This document shows positions 8,668 through 17,869 of a DNA stretch of 45,139 nucleotides, piece by piece. The notes under the pieces are model-generated. The model saw nothing but the letters and a program-made list of their open reading frames with translations, was not told the origin of the DNA and did not search any database. Origin of the DNA: Treponema sp. UBA4873 (GTDB taxonomy: Bacteria; Spirochaetota; Spirochaetia; Treponematales; Treponemataceae); assembly GCA_002399405.1 (NCBI GenBank), contig DHDP01000021.1, forward strand, positions 1 through 45,139. The letters are read 5' to 3'. Made by a program: the position numbers and the translations under genes. The number at the start of each line of letters is the position of its first letter. Position 1 is the first letter of the stretch.

Positions 8668-10902
8668 TTACCTGCCTGACGCATAAGAATACGGAGCGGC
8701 TGTAAGTCCCTCCGCTGTTACTTCATGACCGGAATAATTAATAAGCATCTTTACGCCGTTTTCATACGTTGTAATACGGGCTCCCGACGGGAGAACAACG
8801 TGTTTAACAATTTCAGAGCCCGCGACGCTGTCCAGAGCGGGCTTTATTTTTTTGTACAGAGCAGCGGCCTCGTCGAACCAGTCGGCGGCATAGGTGTTCG
8901 TATACCATTGAAGCTTCGAGTCGCGCATGACTTCAGGATGGCGCGTAATCCACAGATATGACGGATCGGAACCGCTTTCAAGCAGACCGAGCACATATTC
9001 CTGTGCTCCGGGCGTCCTGTTTGCCGGAAGATTTGCGAACGGAATGTATCCGTGCAGGACTATCTGATAGAACGGGACGGAATAACTTTCAATTTCGAAC
9101 CTGCTCGAAAGGGCCGGTGCATCGGAAACATACGAGGCTGTCCCGAGCGCATAATCGTACGGACGGCTCAGCATGAGAGGATGGCCTGCAGCCCGGGTGT
9201 CTTCCAGCAGGGACATGAACGTTTCAACCGTTCCGCTCCGTGTCGTACCGTTCTTCCGCCCGAAATCGGAACCGACAACATTGCCGAGCGAGTCGGGAGC
9301 GAATCCCATACCGCTGTAAGAACTGTTTAATTCCGCGAGGAACCTGTCGTACCATTTCTTCACCGCAGGCGCGCGCAGAATCCAGTACGGATACGAATCG
9401 CGCGATGTGTTTTCGTCGAACGTCGAAAGGCGGTAATCGGGAATTTTCACCGGCGACCTGTTTATGGCACGGTTCGCGTTCAGTTCTTTTATATGCGTCG
9501 AGTCCGGGGAATACAGATTAACAAAGTCCGCACCGGCATAAAACGGAATACCACTTTCATCAAGATATTCCATAAGATTTTTCAATCCTTTTTTTCCGCC
9601 GAGATTGCCTTCCGGCGACGGTGACGACGGATATTTTCCCAGGATGCCGCCGTTTATCCATCCGTCGTATTTTACGGTGAAACTGTCGACGCCCCTGCTC
9701 TGAAGGTTTTTAATAACGTCTTCCGCGTCGGAAAACGGCGTATACGGATAGTTTACGTCCGAAGGGATTCCGGCGACAGGCTTTTTCTTCACTCCCGCTC
9801 CGATGAAATTGAGCATAAGGGACGATTTCCGCTTCGTTTTATCCGACGGAAACGCATCTTTTTTCTGAAGGTACGAACGGTACGCTTTCGCCATGTCCGT
9901 GTACGAATCGGCATCCCTGTCAAGGAAAATATATCTGACGGAAAAATAATCTTCGCTGTCCGCAGGATTCTGCGCCTGAAAAATACGGATATCCCGGGGC
10001 GTTCCCGTTCGTTCGCGGAAAGAGAATGTATCGAAGTCACGCACGATGCACGACGCGCTCACCGCATTGTACCCTGTCTTCTGTCCCGCCGATTCCGCGT
10101 TTATATACGCACTCGCCGCGTTATGTTCTATGACGGCAATGAAACCGCCGCCCTCGCGCTTCATACCGAACACCGGCAGCGCAATATCTTCTGCTGCGTT
10201 TTTTATTTTCGTCGGAATAACGGATTTGTCGCGTCCGTACACGTACTGCCGGTACGGACTGTCCGTTTTTCTGTTGTTGAAATTAATAACCGCGCCGGAT
10301 CCGTCGGGAACGAACAGATATCCGTCCTCGCCATCGGGAGCTGCTCCGAAATACGGGGCTACTTCAAAGTCAAGGATGCGCATCACGTCTTCTTCATCTT
10401 CCCATATCTCGTTGTAGTTCACCTGCAGAAGAAGTGTATCATCCTCAATCGTCACATACAGCGGGATTTCGACGCCTTCCCGCTTGAACGTATTCGTAAG
10501 TTTCACACCGCCGTCGACTTTCTCTACCTGAAAGCCTCCCCGTTTTACGGCATTAACGTAGCTGTTCGCCGGATAGAGAGAACCCTGATCGTCTTTCATT
10601 GTAATCGAAAGAAGAGAGGGAAGCGCATTCTTATTAAAACCTGAAGATTCCGCATCGCCCTCCCAGTCTGCAGGGGAAGAATACCATACGTATCCGCTGT
10701 CGAGCCTGCGGACCGCAAATACCGCATCCTTTTTATTCACGTACAGCTCAAGGCTGTCCGTCCCCGACGCACATTCGAAGCCGTTTGCCTCAAGCGTCCG
10801 CTTCGACCAGTTCTCGTACTTTTCGGCGCACACGTTTTGCGTTGAAAGCAGAAGAAACAGTCCCGCCGCATATATCAGTTTTTTCATTGTTTTGTTTTTC
10901 AT
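8668..10902 (-). CDS. DUF5696-like exported protein, putative glycosidase
   Basis: An exported protein of 744 residues with a signal peptide over about 1-26. From memory it resembles the DUF5696 family of uncharacterised proteins found beside sugar ABC transporters; VPDGSGAVINFNN at 198-210 and YGRD at 222-225 are what I recall as typical. Residues 30-330 look like an all-beta N-terminal domain and 360-660 like a (beta/alpha)8 barrel, with acids at strand ends such as Asp413 in KYDGW, Asp459 in YAGADF and Asp537 in GFAPDSLG. Residues 695-742 form a small beta-domain. This is the layout of clan GH-D/GH31-like glycosidases, but no known family signature could be confirmed. It sits between the YIP1-domain gene and importer 1, 6 bases before the next gene. 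A role in trimming imported mannan fragments in the periplasm is inference. Confidence 0.7.
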   Translation of the reverse strand: MKNKTMKKLIYAAGLFLLLSTQNVCAEKYENWSKRTLEANGFECASGTDSLELYVNKKDAVFAVRRLDSGYVWYSSPADWEGDAESSGFNKNALPSLLSITMKDDQGSLYPANSYVNAVKRGGFQVEKVDGGVKLTNTFKREGVEIPLYVTIEDDTLLLQVNYNEIWEDEEDVMRILDFEVAPYFGAAPDGEDGYLFVPDGSGAVINFNNRKTDSPYRQYVYGRDKSVIPTKIKNAAEDIALPVFGMKREGGGFIAVIEHNAASAYINAESAGQKTGYNAVSASCIVRDFDTFSFRERTGTPRDIRIFQAQNPADSEDYFSVRYIFLDRDADSYTDMAKAYRSYLQKKDAFPSDKTKRKSSLMLNFIGAGVKKKPVAGIPSDVNYPYTPFSDAEDVIKNLQSRGVDSFTVKYDGWINGGILGKYPSSPSPEGNLGGKKGLKNLMEYLDESGIPFYAGADFVNLYSPDSTHIKELNANRAINRSPVKIPDYRLSTFDENTSRDSYPYWILRAPAVKKWYDRFLAELNSSYSGMGFAPDSLGNVVGSDFGRKNGTTRSGTVETFMSLLEDTRAAGHPLMLSRPYDYALGTASYVSDAPALSSRFEIESYSVPFYQIVLHGYIPFANLPANRTPGAQEYVLGLLESGSDPSYLWITRHPEVMRDSKLQWYTNTYAADWFDEAAALYKKIKPALDSVAGSEIVKHVVLPSGARITTYENGVKMLINYSGHEVTAEGLTAAPYSYASGR

Positions 10903-10915
10903 ATTTCCCCCTGCC

Positions 10916-13006
10916 TTACATGCGCATCAGTATTTCCCGCACGACAGTCGTTATGAACGACCACATTTGCGTAAACAGCGATACGAACAGCAGACCTATA
11001 ATAACAATAAGCACTATGCCGACGACCGTAAGCAGAATGGACACTACGGTCTTTTTCATGGTGTACTGGTGCACGGCCTTCACTGCAAGCAGCAGGTTCA
11101 GATATGTAATTCCCTGTACCGCATACACTGCAAGATTCAGGAAAAATCCTTCGTCGCGGGTAAGTACGTTGCTTAAAATAATAATCGGAATTGTCCAGAC
11201 GACTGCCGTCATGCGGCTGTATGCCGTGTAAATCCACACTTCACGGAAGGTGCCTTTCCCGTCCATAAGCGTGCTCATGGCCCAGTTCGCAATGCACCAC
11301 AATACGAACACACCCGCGGTCGAACCGAGCAGAACAAAGATGTTCATCTGGTCAAGACGGTTTCCGTTGAACACAAATCCCGTATACTGATACTCGAATA
11401 TGCTCAGCAAAAACGACAGAACAACAATGCTGTTCGCATACGCAACGGAGCCGCGGTTGTCGAACTTAAATTCCTCCCATCCTTTGAACGGATGAACCAT
11501 AAGATAGAACGGATACTGATTTTTGCTTATCTCGTATACGTGCTGAACGGTTTTTTTCTTTCCGTATCTCCGTTTAAGAGGCGGAATGACGAACGGGAGC
11601 AGAATAACAGAAAGAATTACGAGCCACATTGCGGCGAAATGTTTACGGAGAAATGCCGTACGGTATTCATAAAAGGCATCGGAATAACTTCCGTGAAATT
11701 CCGCCTGTCTGTAGTAATCCATTGCCTTGTCGTACTGTTTCATGCGCTCGTACGCACGTCCGATGCCGCGCAGAACAAGCTGATTCGTACGGTCGATTTT
11801 AAGCGCTTCGAACCACGGCTCAAGTGCCTGTTCGTAATATCCGTCCTCATACAACGTCACGGCTTTGCGCATCGCCGTACCGAATCCGGTCGGTTTAAAC
11901 TGCGTCACCGTTCCCTTTACGTTGTCGAGCACGTAGATATTTCCGTGCGAACTCACCAGATCGACTGCGTTACGGAACGTTCCGGTCTGTTCCCCCGGAC
12001 CGCCGAATATGGTCACAAGGTCGCACTGCTGATCGTACTGGAATACGCGTCCCCGGTTCACGTCGAGAACGCTGATGAAGTCGTCGCCGTCGATATTCAC
12101 TGCGACGAGGGACGATTTTTCAACCTTGTTCGTGTATGTCGTTTCCCAGTCTCCGAAAAACATAAGGTTCGGCTTCTGCCCCGCGAACAGAATGTTCTGA
12201 GAAAGCGGGTTAAGCTTCCGCACCTGGCCGCGCTGTTCGTTGTCGCCGTAGTTTGAAACCGTATATATGAAACCGTCACGGTCCATGTCGAAGTTTACGT
12301 ACTCAACAGGAACGTAGCGGTACATGCGTTCACGCTGCTTTTTCGTCGCAAGTCTGCGCCAGAACTGATCGCTCTTAAGCTGGGCCGTAACATTCACCCT
12401 ATTGGAACCGTAAAATCCGAGGAAGTCGCCGTTCCCGTCGAAAGTATACGCACCGGCATACGAACCGAACGACAGAACGTACACAACTCCCAGTCTGTCC
12501 ACGAGCACTTTGTCCGGAAGGAAATCAGTTTTTTCGTCTATGAGATCTGTCACCGGTTTCACAATCGAATGAAGAAACGCTCCGCTATTGTCGCAGACGA
12601 AAACCTGTTTCGCACCCCTGTCGGCAATATACAGCAGCCCTTTGCCGTCAAGGCAGATTCCGTGCGGTTCAACAAGCGCGGACGGAGCTCCCGTCATGCG
12701 TATTTCACGGATGAACCGCATTCCGCTGTCCATGACGACAATGCGTTTATTGCCGCTGTCGAGTATGCAGATGTTGCCCGCCTCGTCGGTACATAAATCA
12801 GTCGGCAGAGACAGGGGGCCGACTCCAAGATCGTTTCCCGTCACTACGGCTTCGCTTTCATACGCCGGTTCGGCAGGGATACTTGTATCCCACGCGCCGT
12901 AATTATACGAAAGCCACGGTACGGGCGGTTCCCGGGGACTTACAGCCGCCGCGGACGACACGGCAGTAAGCATGAGTATTGTCGAAATTATTAATAATTT
13001 TTTCAT
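10916..13006 (-). CDS. NHL-repeat / TPR / YIP1-domain membrane protein
   Basis: A 696-residue membrane protein of unknown function with a signal peptide at 1-21. Residues 60-370 contain about six NHL-type beta-propeller repeats (for example LPTDLCTDEAGNICILD and VEPHGICLDGKGLLYIADR). Residues 376-440 form a TPR pair (YEQALEPWFEALKID; YDKAMDYYRQAEF). A transmembrane helix at 457-475 leads to a basic loop and a YIP1-like membrane domain at about 505-685 with four or five helices. The propeller should face the periplasm. AGGAG precedes the start at a spacing of about nine. It lies 13 bases before the DUF5696-like gene and directly after importer 2 permeases. From memory, such proteins recur next to DUF5696 proteins and sugar ABC genes in other phyla. 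A scaffold or sensor for the importer is a guess. Confidence 0.75.
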   Translation of the reverse strand: MKKLLIISTILMLTAVSSAAAVSPREPPVPWLSYNYGAWDTSIPAEPAYESEAVVTGNDLGVGPLSLPTDLCTDEAGNICILDSGNKRIVVMDSGMRFIREIRMTGAPSALVEPHGICLDGKGLLYIADRGAKQVFVCDNSGAFLHSIVKPVTDLIDEKTDFLPDKVLVDRLGVVYVLSFGSYAGAYTFDGNGDFLGFYGSNRVNVTAQLKSDQFWRRLATKKQRERMYRYVPVEYVNFDMDRDGFIYTVSNYGDNEQRGQVRKLNPLSQNILFAGQKPNLMFFGDWETTYTNKVEKSSLVAVNIDGDDFISVLDVNRGRVFQYDQQCDLVTIFGGPGEQTGTFRNAVDLVSSHGNIYVLDNVKGTVTQFKPTGFGTAMRKAVTLYEDGYYEQALEPWFEALKIDRTNQLVLRGIGRAYERMKQYDKAMDYYRQAEFHGSYSDAFYEYRTAFLRKHFAAMWLVILSVILLPFVIPPLKRRYGKKKTVQHVYEISKNQYPFYLMVHPFKGWEEFKFDNRGSVAYANSIVVLSFLLSIFEYQYTGFVFNGNRLDQMNIFVLLGSTAGVFVLWCIANWAMSTLMDGKGTFREVWIYTAYSRMTAVVWTIPIIILSNVLTRDEGFFLNLAVYAVQGITYLNLLLAVKAVHQYTMKKTVVSILLTVVGIVLIVIIGLLFVSLFTQMWSFITTVVREILMRM

Positions 13007-13019
13007 TGCAGTCCGCTCC

Positions 13020-13916
13020 TTAATCCTTTATGCCCGACGTCGCCATCGTTTCAATGACAGACTTCTGAGACACCTGGAAGAGAACAATCGGCGGTATCAT
13101 AAGAATAAGCATTATTGCGGACGAAGCGCCCGCGCGCGCAAGACCTCCCGACTGAATCTGCGTCGTAAGCGACGGGAGCACTTTCATGTTCTCTTTGTAT
13201 ATGAACAGGTTTCCGTTCTGCGACCATATGTTCTGGAACGCGAGAATCATGAGCGTAAGCCACGCGGGCTTTACCGCCGGCATAACAATTTCCCACCATA
13301 TTTTCATTTCTCCGGCTCCGTCCATGCGTGCAGCTTCGAGCAGAGACACCGGAACCTGCTGCATGAACTGCACCATGAGAAACGTGCCGAGCGTCAGCTG
13401 CACGACGGGAAGAATAAGCGCCAGATAATTATTAACAAGTCCGAGATTCGCAATAATGATATACTGCGGAATGTACAGCACCTGCGGAGTAAACAGAAGC
13501 GCAAGCACTATGATTTCGTTTATGAGTTTCTTGCCTTTAAACTCGTGCTTTGCAAGCGGATACGCCGCCATGCTCGACACAATTACGTTTCCGGCCGTCG
13601 CGCATACCGTTACAACGACCGAGTTGAACAGGTATCTGCTGAACGGCACCCACATATTCGAAAGAATCTGGGACAACTGTACAAAGTTGTCGAGCGTCGG
13701 ATGAGCGACCCATGGACGCGGCGGAAAGAGAAACATCTCCTCCATCGGTTTAAACGCGCTTGCTACGATATACAGAATCGGTATGACCATAAAGGCTGCA
13801 AGAACACCGAGAAATATGAACAGCAGTATATCCATGCCGAGCGAGCGCGTTGCCTTCGACGCGCCGCGCCTCATATGATGAAGCTTCGGCTGATTGCTTT
13901 TTACAGAACTAGTCAT
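13020..13916 (-). CDS. Carbohydrate ABC transporter permease, MalG type (importer 2)
   Basis: Inner-membrane permease, 298 residues, with about six transmembrane helices and the EAA motif (LLEAARMDGAGEMKIWWEIVMP). Its ATG overlaps the end of the MalF-type gene by 8 bases, which indicates translational coupling. It partners that protein and the 958-residue binding protein. No ATPase is encoded nearby. Confidence 0.93.
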   Translation of the reverse strand: MTSSVKSNQPKLHHMRRGASKATRSLGMDILLFIFLGVLAAFMVIPILYIVASAFKPMEEMFLFPPRPWVAHPTLDNFVQLSQILSNMWVPFSRYLFNSVVVTVCATAGNVIVSSMAAYPLAKHEFKGKKLINEIIVLALLFTPQVLYIPQYIIIANLGLVNNYLALILPVVQLTLGTFLMVQFMQQVPVSLLEAARMDGAGEMKIWWEIVMPAVKPAWLTLMILAFQNIWSQNGNLFIYKENMKVLPSLTTQIQSGGLARAGASSAIMLILMIPPIVLFQVSQKSVIETMATSGIKD

Positions 13917-14820
13917 CGTCCGCCCCCTTGAGCAGTTTTGTTATTGCCTTATTTGTGAGCAGCATTATTACGAACAGTACGACGGAAAGCGTACAGGCGT
14001 ATCCCATCTCAAAACGCACCGTGCCGTAGTCGATAATGTACGTGCCTATCGTGTCGGCTGCATAGCCGCGTGATGGGAATCCCGCGACGGCTTTAATAAC
14101 TTCGGAAACGCTGAACGAAGACGCAATCTGCATGACTGCCCCGAAAAGCAGCTGCGGTTTCATGGACGGAATCGTTATGTACCACAGCTCCTGCCAGCGG
14201 TTGCGTATGCCGTCTATGCGCCCGGCTTCATACAGACTGCGGTCAACTCCCTGAAGTCCCGCAATGAACGCAAGAAATCCCGCGCCGAAACTCAGCCATA
14301 CCTGTACGAGCAGTACGACTTTAAGAACATAGTCTGTGTTTCCCGTCCAGTCTATGGGCTCCTTAATCCATCCCAGCCACATGAGCACGCCGTTAAGCGG
14401 ACCGTAGTAATCGCCGGAGAAAATGAGCGTCCATACGAAAAATACCGAACCTGCAAGCGACGGTGCGTAAAAAACAAGCGTCCAGATTGAACGCGCGAAC
14501 GGTCTGTATTCGTTTATCATCCACGCAAGCAGGAACGAAAGCGCGTAGCTCAGCGGACCGGTAACGAACGCGAAAATAAGCGTGTTCTTGAGCACCTGCA
14601 GGAATATCCGGTCGTCAAGCAGCAGGCGCGTATAGTTGCTCAGTCCGATGAAGCGCGGCGGCTGGAGCATGTCGAAACTTGTAAAGCTTAATCCGATTGC
14701 GCTCAGAATCGGCAGTATCGTAAATATGCAGAACAGGATAAGAAAAGGCGCCATCATAAGATAGCTCGATTTCGTCTCCTCGTAACGGCTCTTTTCCTTG
14801 AGGTTAGTCGAGTTAATCAT
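13909..14820 (-). CDS. Carbohydrate ABC transporter permease, MalF type (importer 2)
   Basis: Inner-membrane permease, 303 residues, with the EAA-type loop (YEAGRIDGIRNRWQELWYITIP) and multiple hydrophobic helices. The start at 14820 (MINSTNLKEK) was chosen over one 30 bases upstream because it overlaps the binding-protein stop by 8 bases with GGAG ten bases before it. It forms importer 2 with the overlapping MalG-type gene and the large binding protein. Confidence 0.9.
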   Translation of the reverse strand: MINSTNLKEKSRYEETKSSYLMMAPFLILFCIFTILPILSAIGLSFTSFDMLQPPRFIGLSNYTRLLLDDRIFLQVLKNTLIFAFVTGPLSYALSFLLAWMINEYRPFARSIWTLVFYAPSLAGSVFFVWTLIFSGDYYGPLNGVLMWLGWIKEPIDWTGNTDYVLKVVLLVQVWLSFGAGFLAFIAGLQGVDRSLYEAGRIDGIRNRWQELWYITIPSMKPQLLFGAVMQIASSFSVSEVIKAVAGFPSRGYAADTIGTYIIDYGTVRFEMGYACTLSVVLFVIMLLTNKAITKLLKGADDD

Positions 14821-17689
14821 GTATTCCAAGCTCCTTCCGCTTGCGGGCAATTTCCTCGTTAATCATATCGCTGTATTTTAAGAGTGTTGCACGCGGATTT
14901 TTGCTGCTGTAGTAAACCTGCGAGAACGCCGTGTCCAGCATACGGATCGTATAGTATCCGCCGGGAACTTCCTTTACTTCCTTCACATTCTTCCACTGTT
15001 CGTTCAGGATATTCTGTTCAGACCGGGACCAGCCCATTTTTCCGAACGTCTCAACGTTCGCCGTATTCAGGCGTGCGGCTGTTCCCATCTGCGTTTCAAG
15101 CTGATTTGCATATTTCAGCTGTACATCAGGACTCATCCACCATTTCATGAATTCCCATCCGGCTTCGGGATTATGAATTTTCTTGAACATAACGACTGCG
15201 CTTCCGCTCGCTGCTTCCGAACGGTCTATCGTACCGTCGTCTTTTCGTGTTCCCGGAATGACGGTCATTCCCCACTCGTTGCGGATTTCGGGCGCGGCAA
15301 CGGAGAGAAGATTGTAGGTGCCGTACGACGCTATGCCGAGCGGCATTTCGCCCGAACGGAACCGCGTGGAAAAATCGGCCTTGAGCGTAAACCCGTACGA
15401 CGAATAAAAATCAACCCATTCCTCGAACGATTTGTACGCCGCAGGATCGGTAAGCCCCGTCTCTTTGTCGTTATTCTTATAGAAGGAACCGCCGTTCTGA
15501 GCCAGCAGCGTCGGGAACAGATTGCGCGCGCCCATGCCGGCGTCTATGAGGTCGATGCCGTCGACAGATTGATACGGCAGATAGACCTGCATGTTGTTGC
15601 GCTGCAGCACCGGAATGATTGCGTACAGCTCGTCCCATGTCTCGGGCGGCTTCAGTCCAAGTTCGCCGAATATGTCGGTACGGTAGAACATCATGTGAAA
15701 ATCCTGCGTCATGGGAAGCGCATACGTGCCGCCCTCGAATTCATACGGGACGAACGCCGTGGGATTAAACCACCTGCGCACGGAATCAAAACCGCTGAAC
15801 TTGGAAATATCGTACAGCGCGCCGCGGCTCGCAAGGTTCACCGGCTGCCCGCGCGCAACGTTTATCGCAATCTCCGGTCCGCGTCCCGCCATGGTCGCTT
15901 CTATAAGACCGCCCTGCGCCAGACTCAGATTTATTTTGATTCCCGTCTTCGGCGTAAAATCGTTCGTAATAAGGTTGCGGAGAATCTGCGCCTGATCGCG
16001 CCCTGACTGAATCCAGACCGTCACAGCGTCGTCTTCCTTTTTACCGATGCTGTCATAATCCTCAACGAACGAAGCGAAAAAACTGCGCACATTCATGTAC
16101 TGCTGCACGATCCACCGCGGCTCCGCCTTCGGCAGCTTCACGTCGGGAGACGCGACGCCCAGATAGTCGATTTCAAGCGGCGTTTCCTTGCGGTACAGAA
16201 TCCATGTGGCAAGATTCGCGATGTTGTCGCGGAAACTCGTCTGCTTGTCCGGAATGTACTGAGGCTCTTTTGCAAAACCCGCAAGCTGATTTACGAGAAT
16301 ACGCAGCGTTGCAGCTTCGGAACCGGTCTGCCCGGTAATACGCTCAAAATCGTCGGCAGCGTCGTTAAAGCGCTCCGAAAGTTCAACAAGCTTATCCGTA
16401 AGGCCGGGAATCTCTTTTTCAAGCTGATAATCGCGGTTCGTATCGGGTTCAGTACCCATAATCATGATGAAGCGGCGGCGCAGCGTATTGACTTCATACG
16501 TAAGGTCGTCTACCGAAGTAAGAATAGGCGTGAGCCGTCCGATTGTCGCTTCCAGTCGGACTGTATGCTCTCCTTTTTTCAAAAAAATATAGCAGGGCTT
16601 TCCCGTCTCAGAATCCTTCGGCGTAAATATTCCCCACTTCAGCGAATACGCAAACTCAAGATTCTCGAATTCCCTGCACGGAACGACTCCGTCGACATAC
16701 ACTTTGCGCACAGCGGCCATTCCGCGCTGAAAGTTCTGGCGTCCTTTCACAAAAATACAGTACATGCCGTCTTCCGGCACGTCTATCTTCCACTCGCCCC
16801 ACTGTCCCGGAAGTTTCCACACCCAGTTGCCGCCGAACGTATTCAGGCGGATTTTCGCGGGATCCTGCATTTCCGTCGCGGCCGAACTTCTGTCGTATGT
16901 CGGAATAAGTGTCGAGTCCGATTTGCAGGAAGCGAGCTCCGCCTGAACCTTCACAAGAACGCCCTTCGTCTGCAGTTCCGGCCCATTCTCCGCTTTCAAT
17001 TCCGAGTACGGTTTTAAGCCGGGATCGTTATAAATTTTAACCGATTTAAGTACGAGCGCTTCACGCTTAAGTTCAAGTTCAAGCGAGTGACGCCCTTTCT
17101 CCAGATAAACAGGGAGACTTTTGTTGTAGAATCCCTGAGTATCAAGAAAATCCGCGGTAGCCCATTCGGGCATTTCAACCTGCCCGGGTACGAGCTCGTT
17201 GCCCAGACTGTCCTTCCGGATATCCGACGCGTTTTTCCACATACGGGGAAAACGCACGCTCATAAAGTCGTCGTACGGATACCTGCCGTCGATCTTTACG
17301 CCGAATTCAATACTCATTCCCTTACAGGGCAAAGGAATATATTCCAGCGCCAGGTGATAGATACCCTTCTCCCGCACGTCAAAATCCCAGCCGACAGTTC
17401 CTGTTTCACCGGTCCATTGAAGAACATCGTTTTCTCCTTTGTATCCGGCAAGTTTTTTAATCCCGGCGTCCGACGATTTCACATTATAGGAAGACGCATT
17501 TAATAGAATAACTTCACGGGGAAACGCGGCATCTTTATGGGAATCAAGATATTCATTGACTGAACTGCCACGGAACCATCGTATTGCTTTTTTTTCCACG
17601 CCGCCGCTTTCAGCTGCTGTTGCATCCGCAGCAGAAAACGTACACACAAGTAAAGAAAGAAACATGACCATTTTCATTGATTTCATCAT
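14813..17689 (-). CDS. Giant solute-binding protein with two N-terminal beta-sandwich domains
   Basis: A 958-residue extracytoplasmic binding protein, about twice the normal size. A signal peptide covers about 1-26; LLVC at 13-16 is a weak lipobox at best. Residues 60-222 and 245-400 each read as a carbohydrate-binding-type beta-sandwich (GWDFDVREKGIYHLALEYIP and GEWKIDVPEDGMYCIFVKG occupy equivalent strands). Residues 405-545 are helical. Residues 555-935 form a classical family-1 sugar-binding protein (VTVWIQSGRDQAQILRNLI, TYALPMTQDFHMMFYRTDIF, PPETWDELYAIIPVL). It is the first gene of the minus-strand operon and overlaps the permease gene. Two internal binding modules suggest capture of longer polymeric fragments. 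The ligand is inferred as mannan-derived from context. Confidence 0.85.
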   Translation of the reverse strand: MMKSMKMVMFLSLLVCTFSAADATAAESGGVEKKAIRWFRGSSVNEYLDSHKDAAFPREVILLNASSYNVKSSDAGIKKLAGYKGENDVLQWTGETGTVGWDFDVREKGIYHLALEYIPLPCKGMSIEFGVKIDGRYPYDDFMSVRFPRMWKNASDIRKDSLGNELVPGQVEMPEWATADFLDTQGFYNKSLPVYLEKGRHSLELELKREALVLKSVKIYNDPGLKPYSELKAENGPELQTKGVLVKVQAELASCKSDSTLIPTYDRSSAATEMQDPAKIRLNTFGGNWVWKLPGQWGEWKIDVPEDGMYCIFVKGRQNFQRGMAAVRKVYVDGVVPCREFENLEFAYSLKWGIFTPKDSETGKPCYIFLKKGEHTVRLEATIGRLTPILTSVDDLTYEVNTLRRRFIMIMGTEPDTNRDYQLEKEIPGLTDKLVELSERFNDAADDFERITGQTGSEAATLRILVNQLAGFAKEPQYIPDKQTSFRDNIANLATWILYRKETPLEIDYLGVASPDVKLPKAEPRWIVQQYMNVRSFFASFVEDYDSIGKKEDDAVTVWIQSGRDQAQILRNLITNDFTPKTGIKINLSLAQGGLIEATMAGRGPEIAINVARGQPVNLASRGALYDISKFSGFDSVRRWFNPTAFVPYEFEGGTYALPMTQDFHMMFYRTDIFGELGLKPPETWDELYAIIPVLQRNNMQVYLPYQSVDGIDLIDAGMGARNLFPTLLAQNGGSFYKNNDKETGLTDPAAYKSFEEWVDFYSSYGFTLKADFSTRFRSGEMPLGIASYGTYNLLSVAAPEIRNEWGMTVIPGTRKDDGTIDRSEAASGSAVVMFKKIHNPEAGWEFMKWWMSPDVQLKYANQLETQMGTAARLNTANVETFGKMGWSRSEQNILNEQWKNVKEVKEVPGGYYTIRMLDTAFSQVYYSSKNPRATLLKYSDMINEEIARKRKELGIHD

Positions 17690-17710
17690 TATCTTTTCAT
17701 CCTGGCATAT

Positions 17711-17739
17711 ATGATAAATCAGTTAGCTAATTTTAGCAA
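17711..17739 (-). promoter_or_regulatory. Promoter of the mannan operon
   Basis: On the minus strand, TTGCTA (17734-17739) and TATCAT (17711-17716) are separated by exactly 17 bp, 22 bases before the start of the giant binding-protein gene at 17689. The candidate operator fills the spacer, so bound repressor would block polymerase. Confidence 0.55.
17723..17737. promoter_or_regulatory. Candidate LacI-family operator, copy 1
   Basis: TTAGCTAATTTTAGC contains the inverted repeat GCTAA-TT-TTAGC (17726-17737). The first 13 bases recur exactly at 23525-23537 before the GH130 gene. Its position inside the operon promoter and the presence of a LacI-family gene within the locus make it the leading operator candidate. 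Confidence 0.5.
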
Positions 17740-17773
17740 GGAAAATTATGCATTTGTTTTTATTTTTTAATCA

Positions 17774-17788
17774 TTTTAAAGCTAAAAT
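17774..17788. promoter_or_regulatory. Operator-like half-site upstream of the lipoprotein promoter
   Basis: TTTTAAAGCTAAAAT carries GCTAAAAT, the reverse complement of the ATTTTAGC half of the operator candidate at 17723-17737, 25 bases before the -35 box of the divergent lipoprotein gene. The match is partial, so this is a weak call. Confidence 0.3.
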
Positions 17789-17812
17789 AATGACTAAAAT
17801 ATAAATATTTTA

Positions 17813-17840
17813 TTGTCTTTTTTCTAAAGTATGATATACT
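17813..17840 (+). promoter_or_regulatory. Promoter of the carbohydrate-binding-like lipoprotein gene
   Basis: TTGTCT (17813-17818) and TATACT (17835-17840) are spaced 16 bp apart, with TG two bases before the -10 element. The start codon is 30 bases downstream with GGAGG at 17861-17865. Confidence 0.6.
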
Positions 17841-17869
17841 TAATTTACTTACTTATTACAGGAGGAAAA

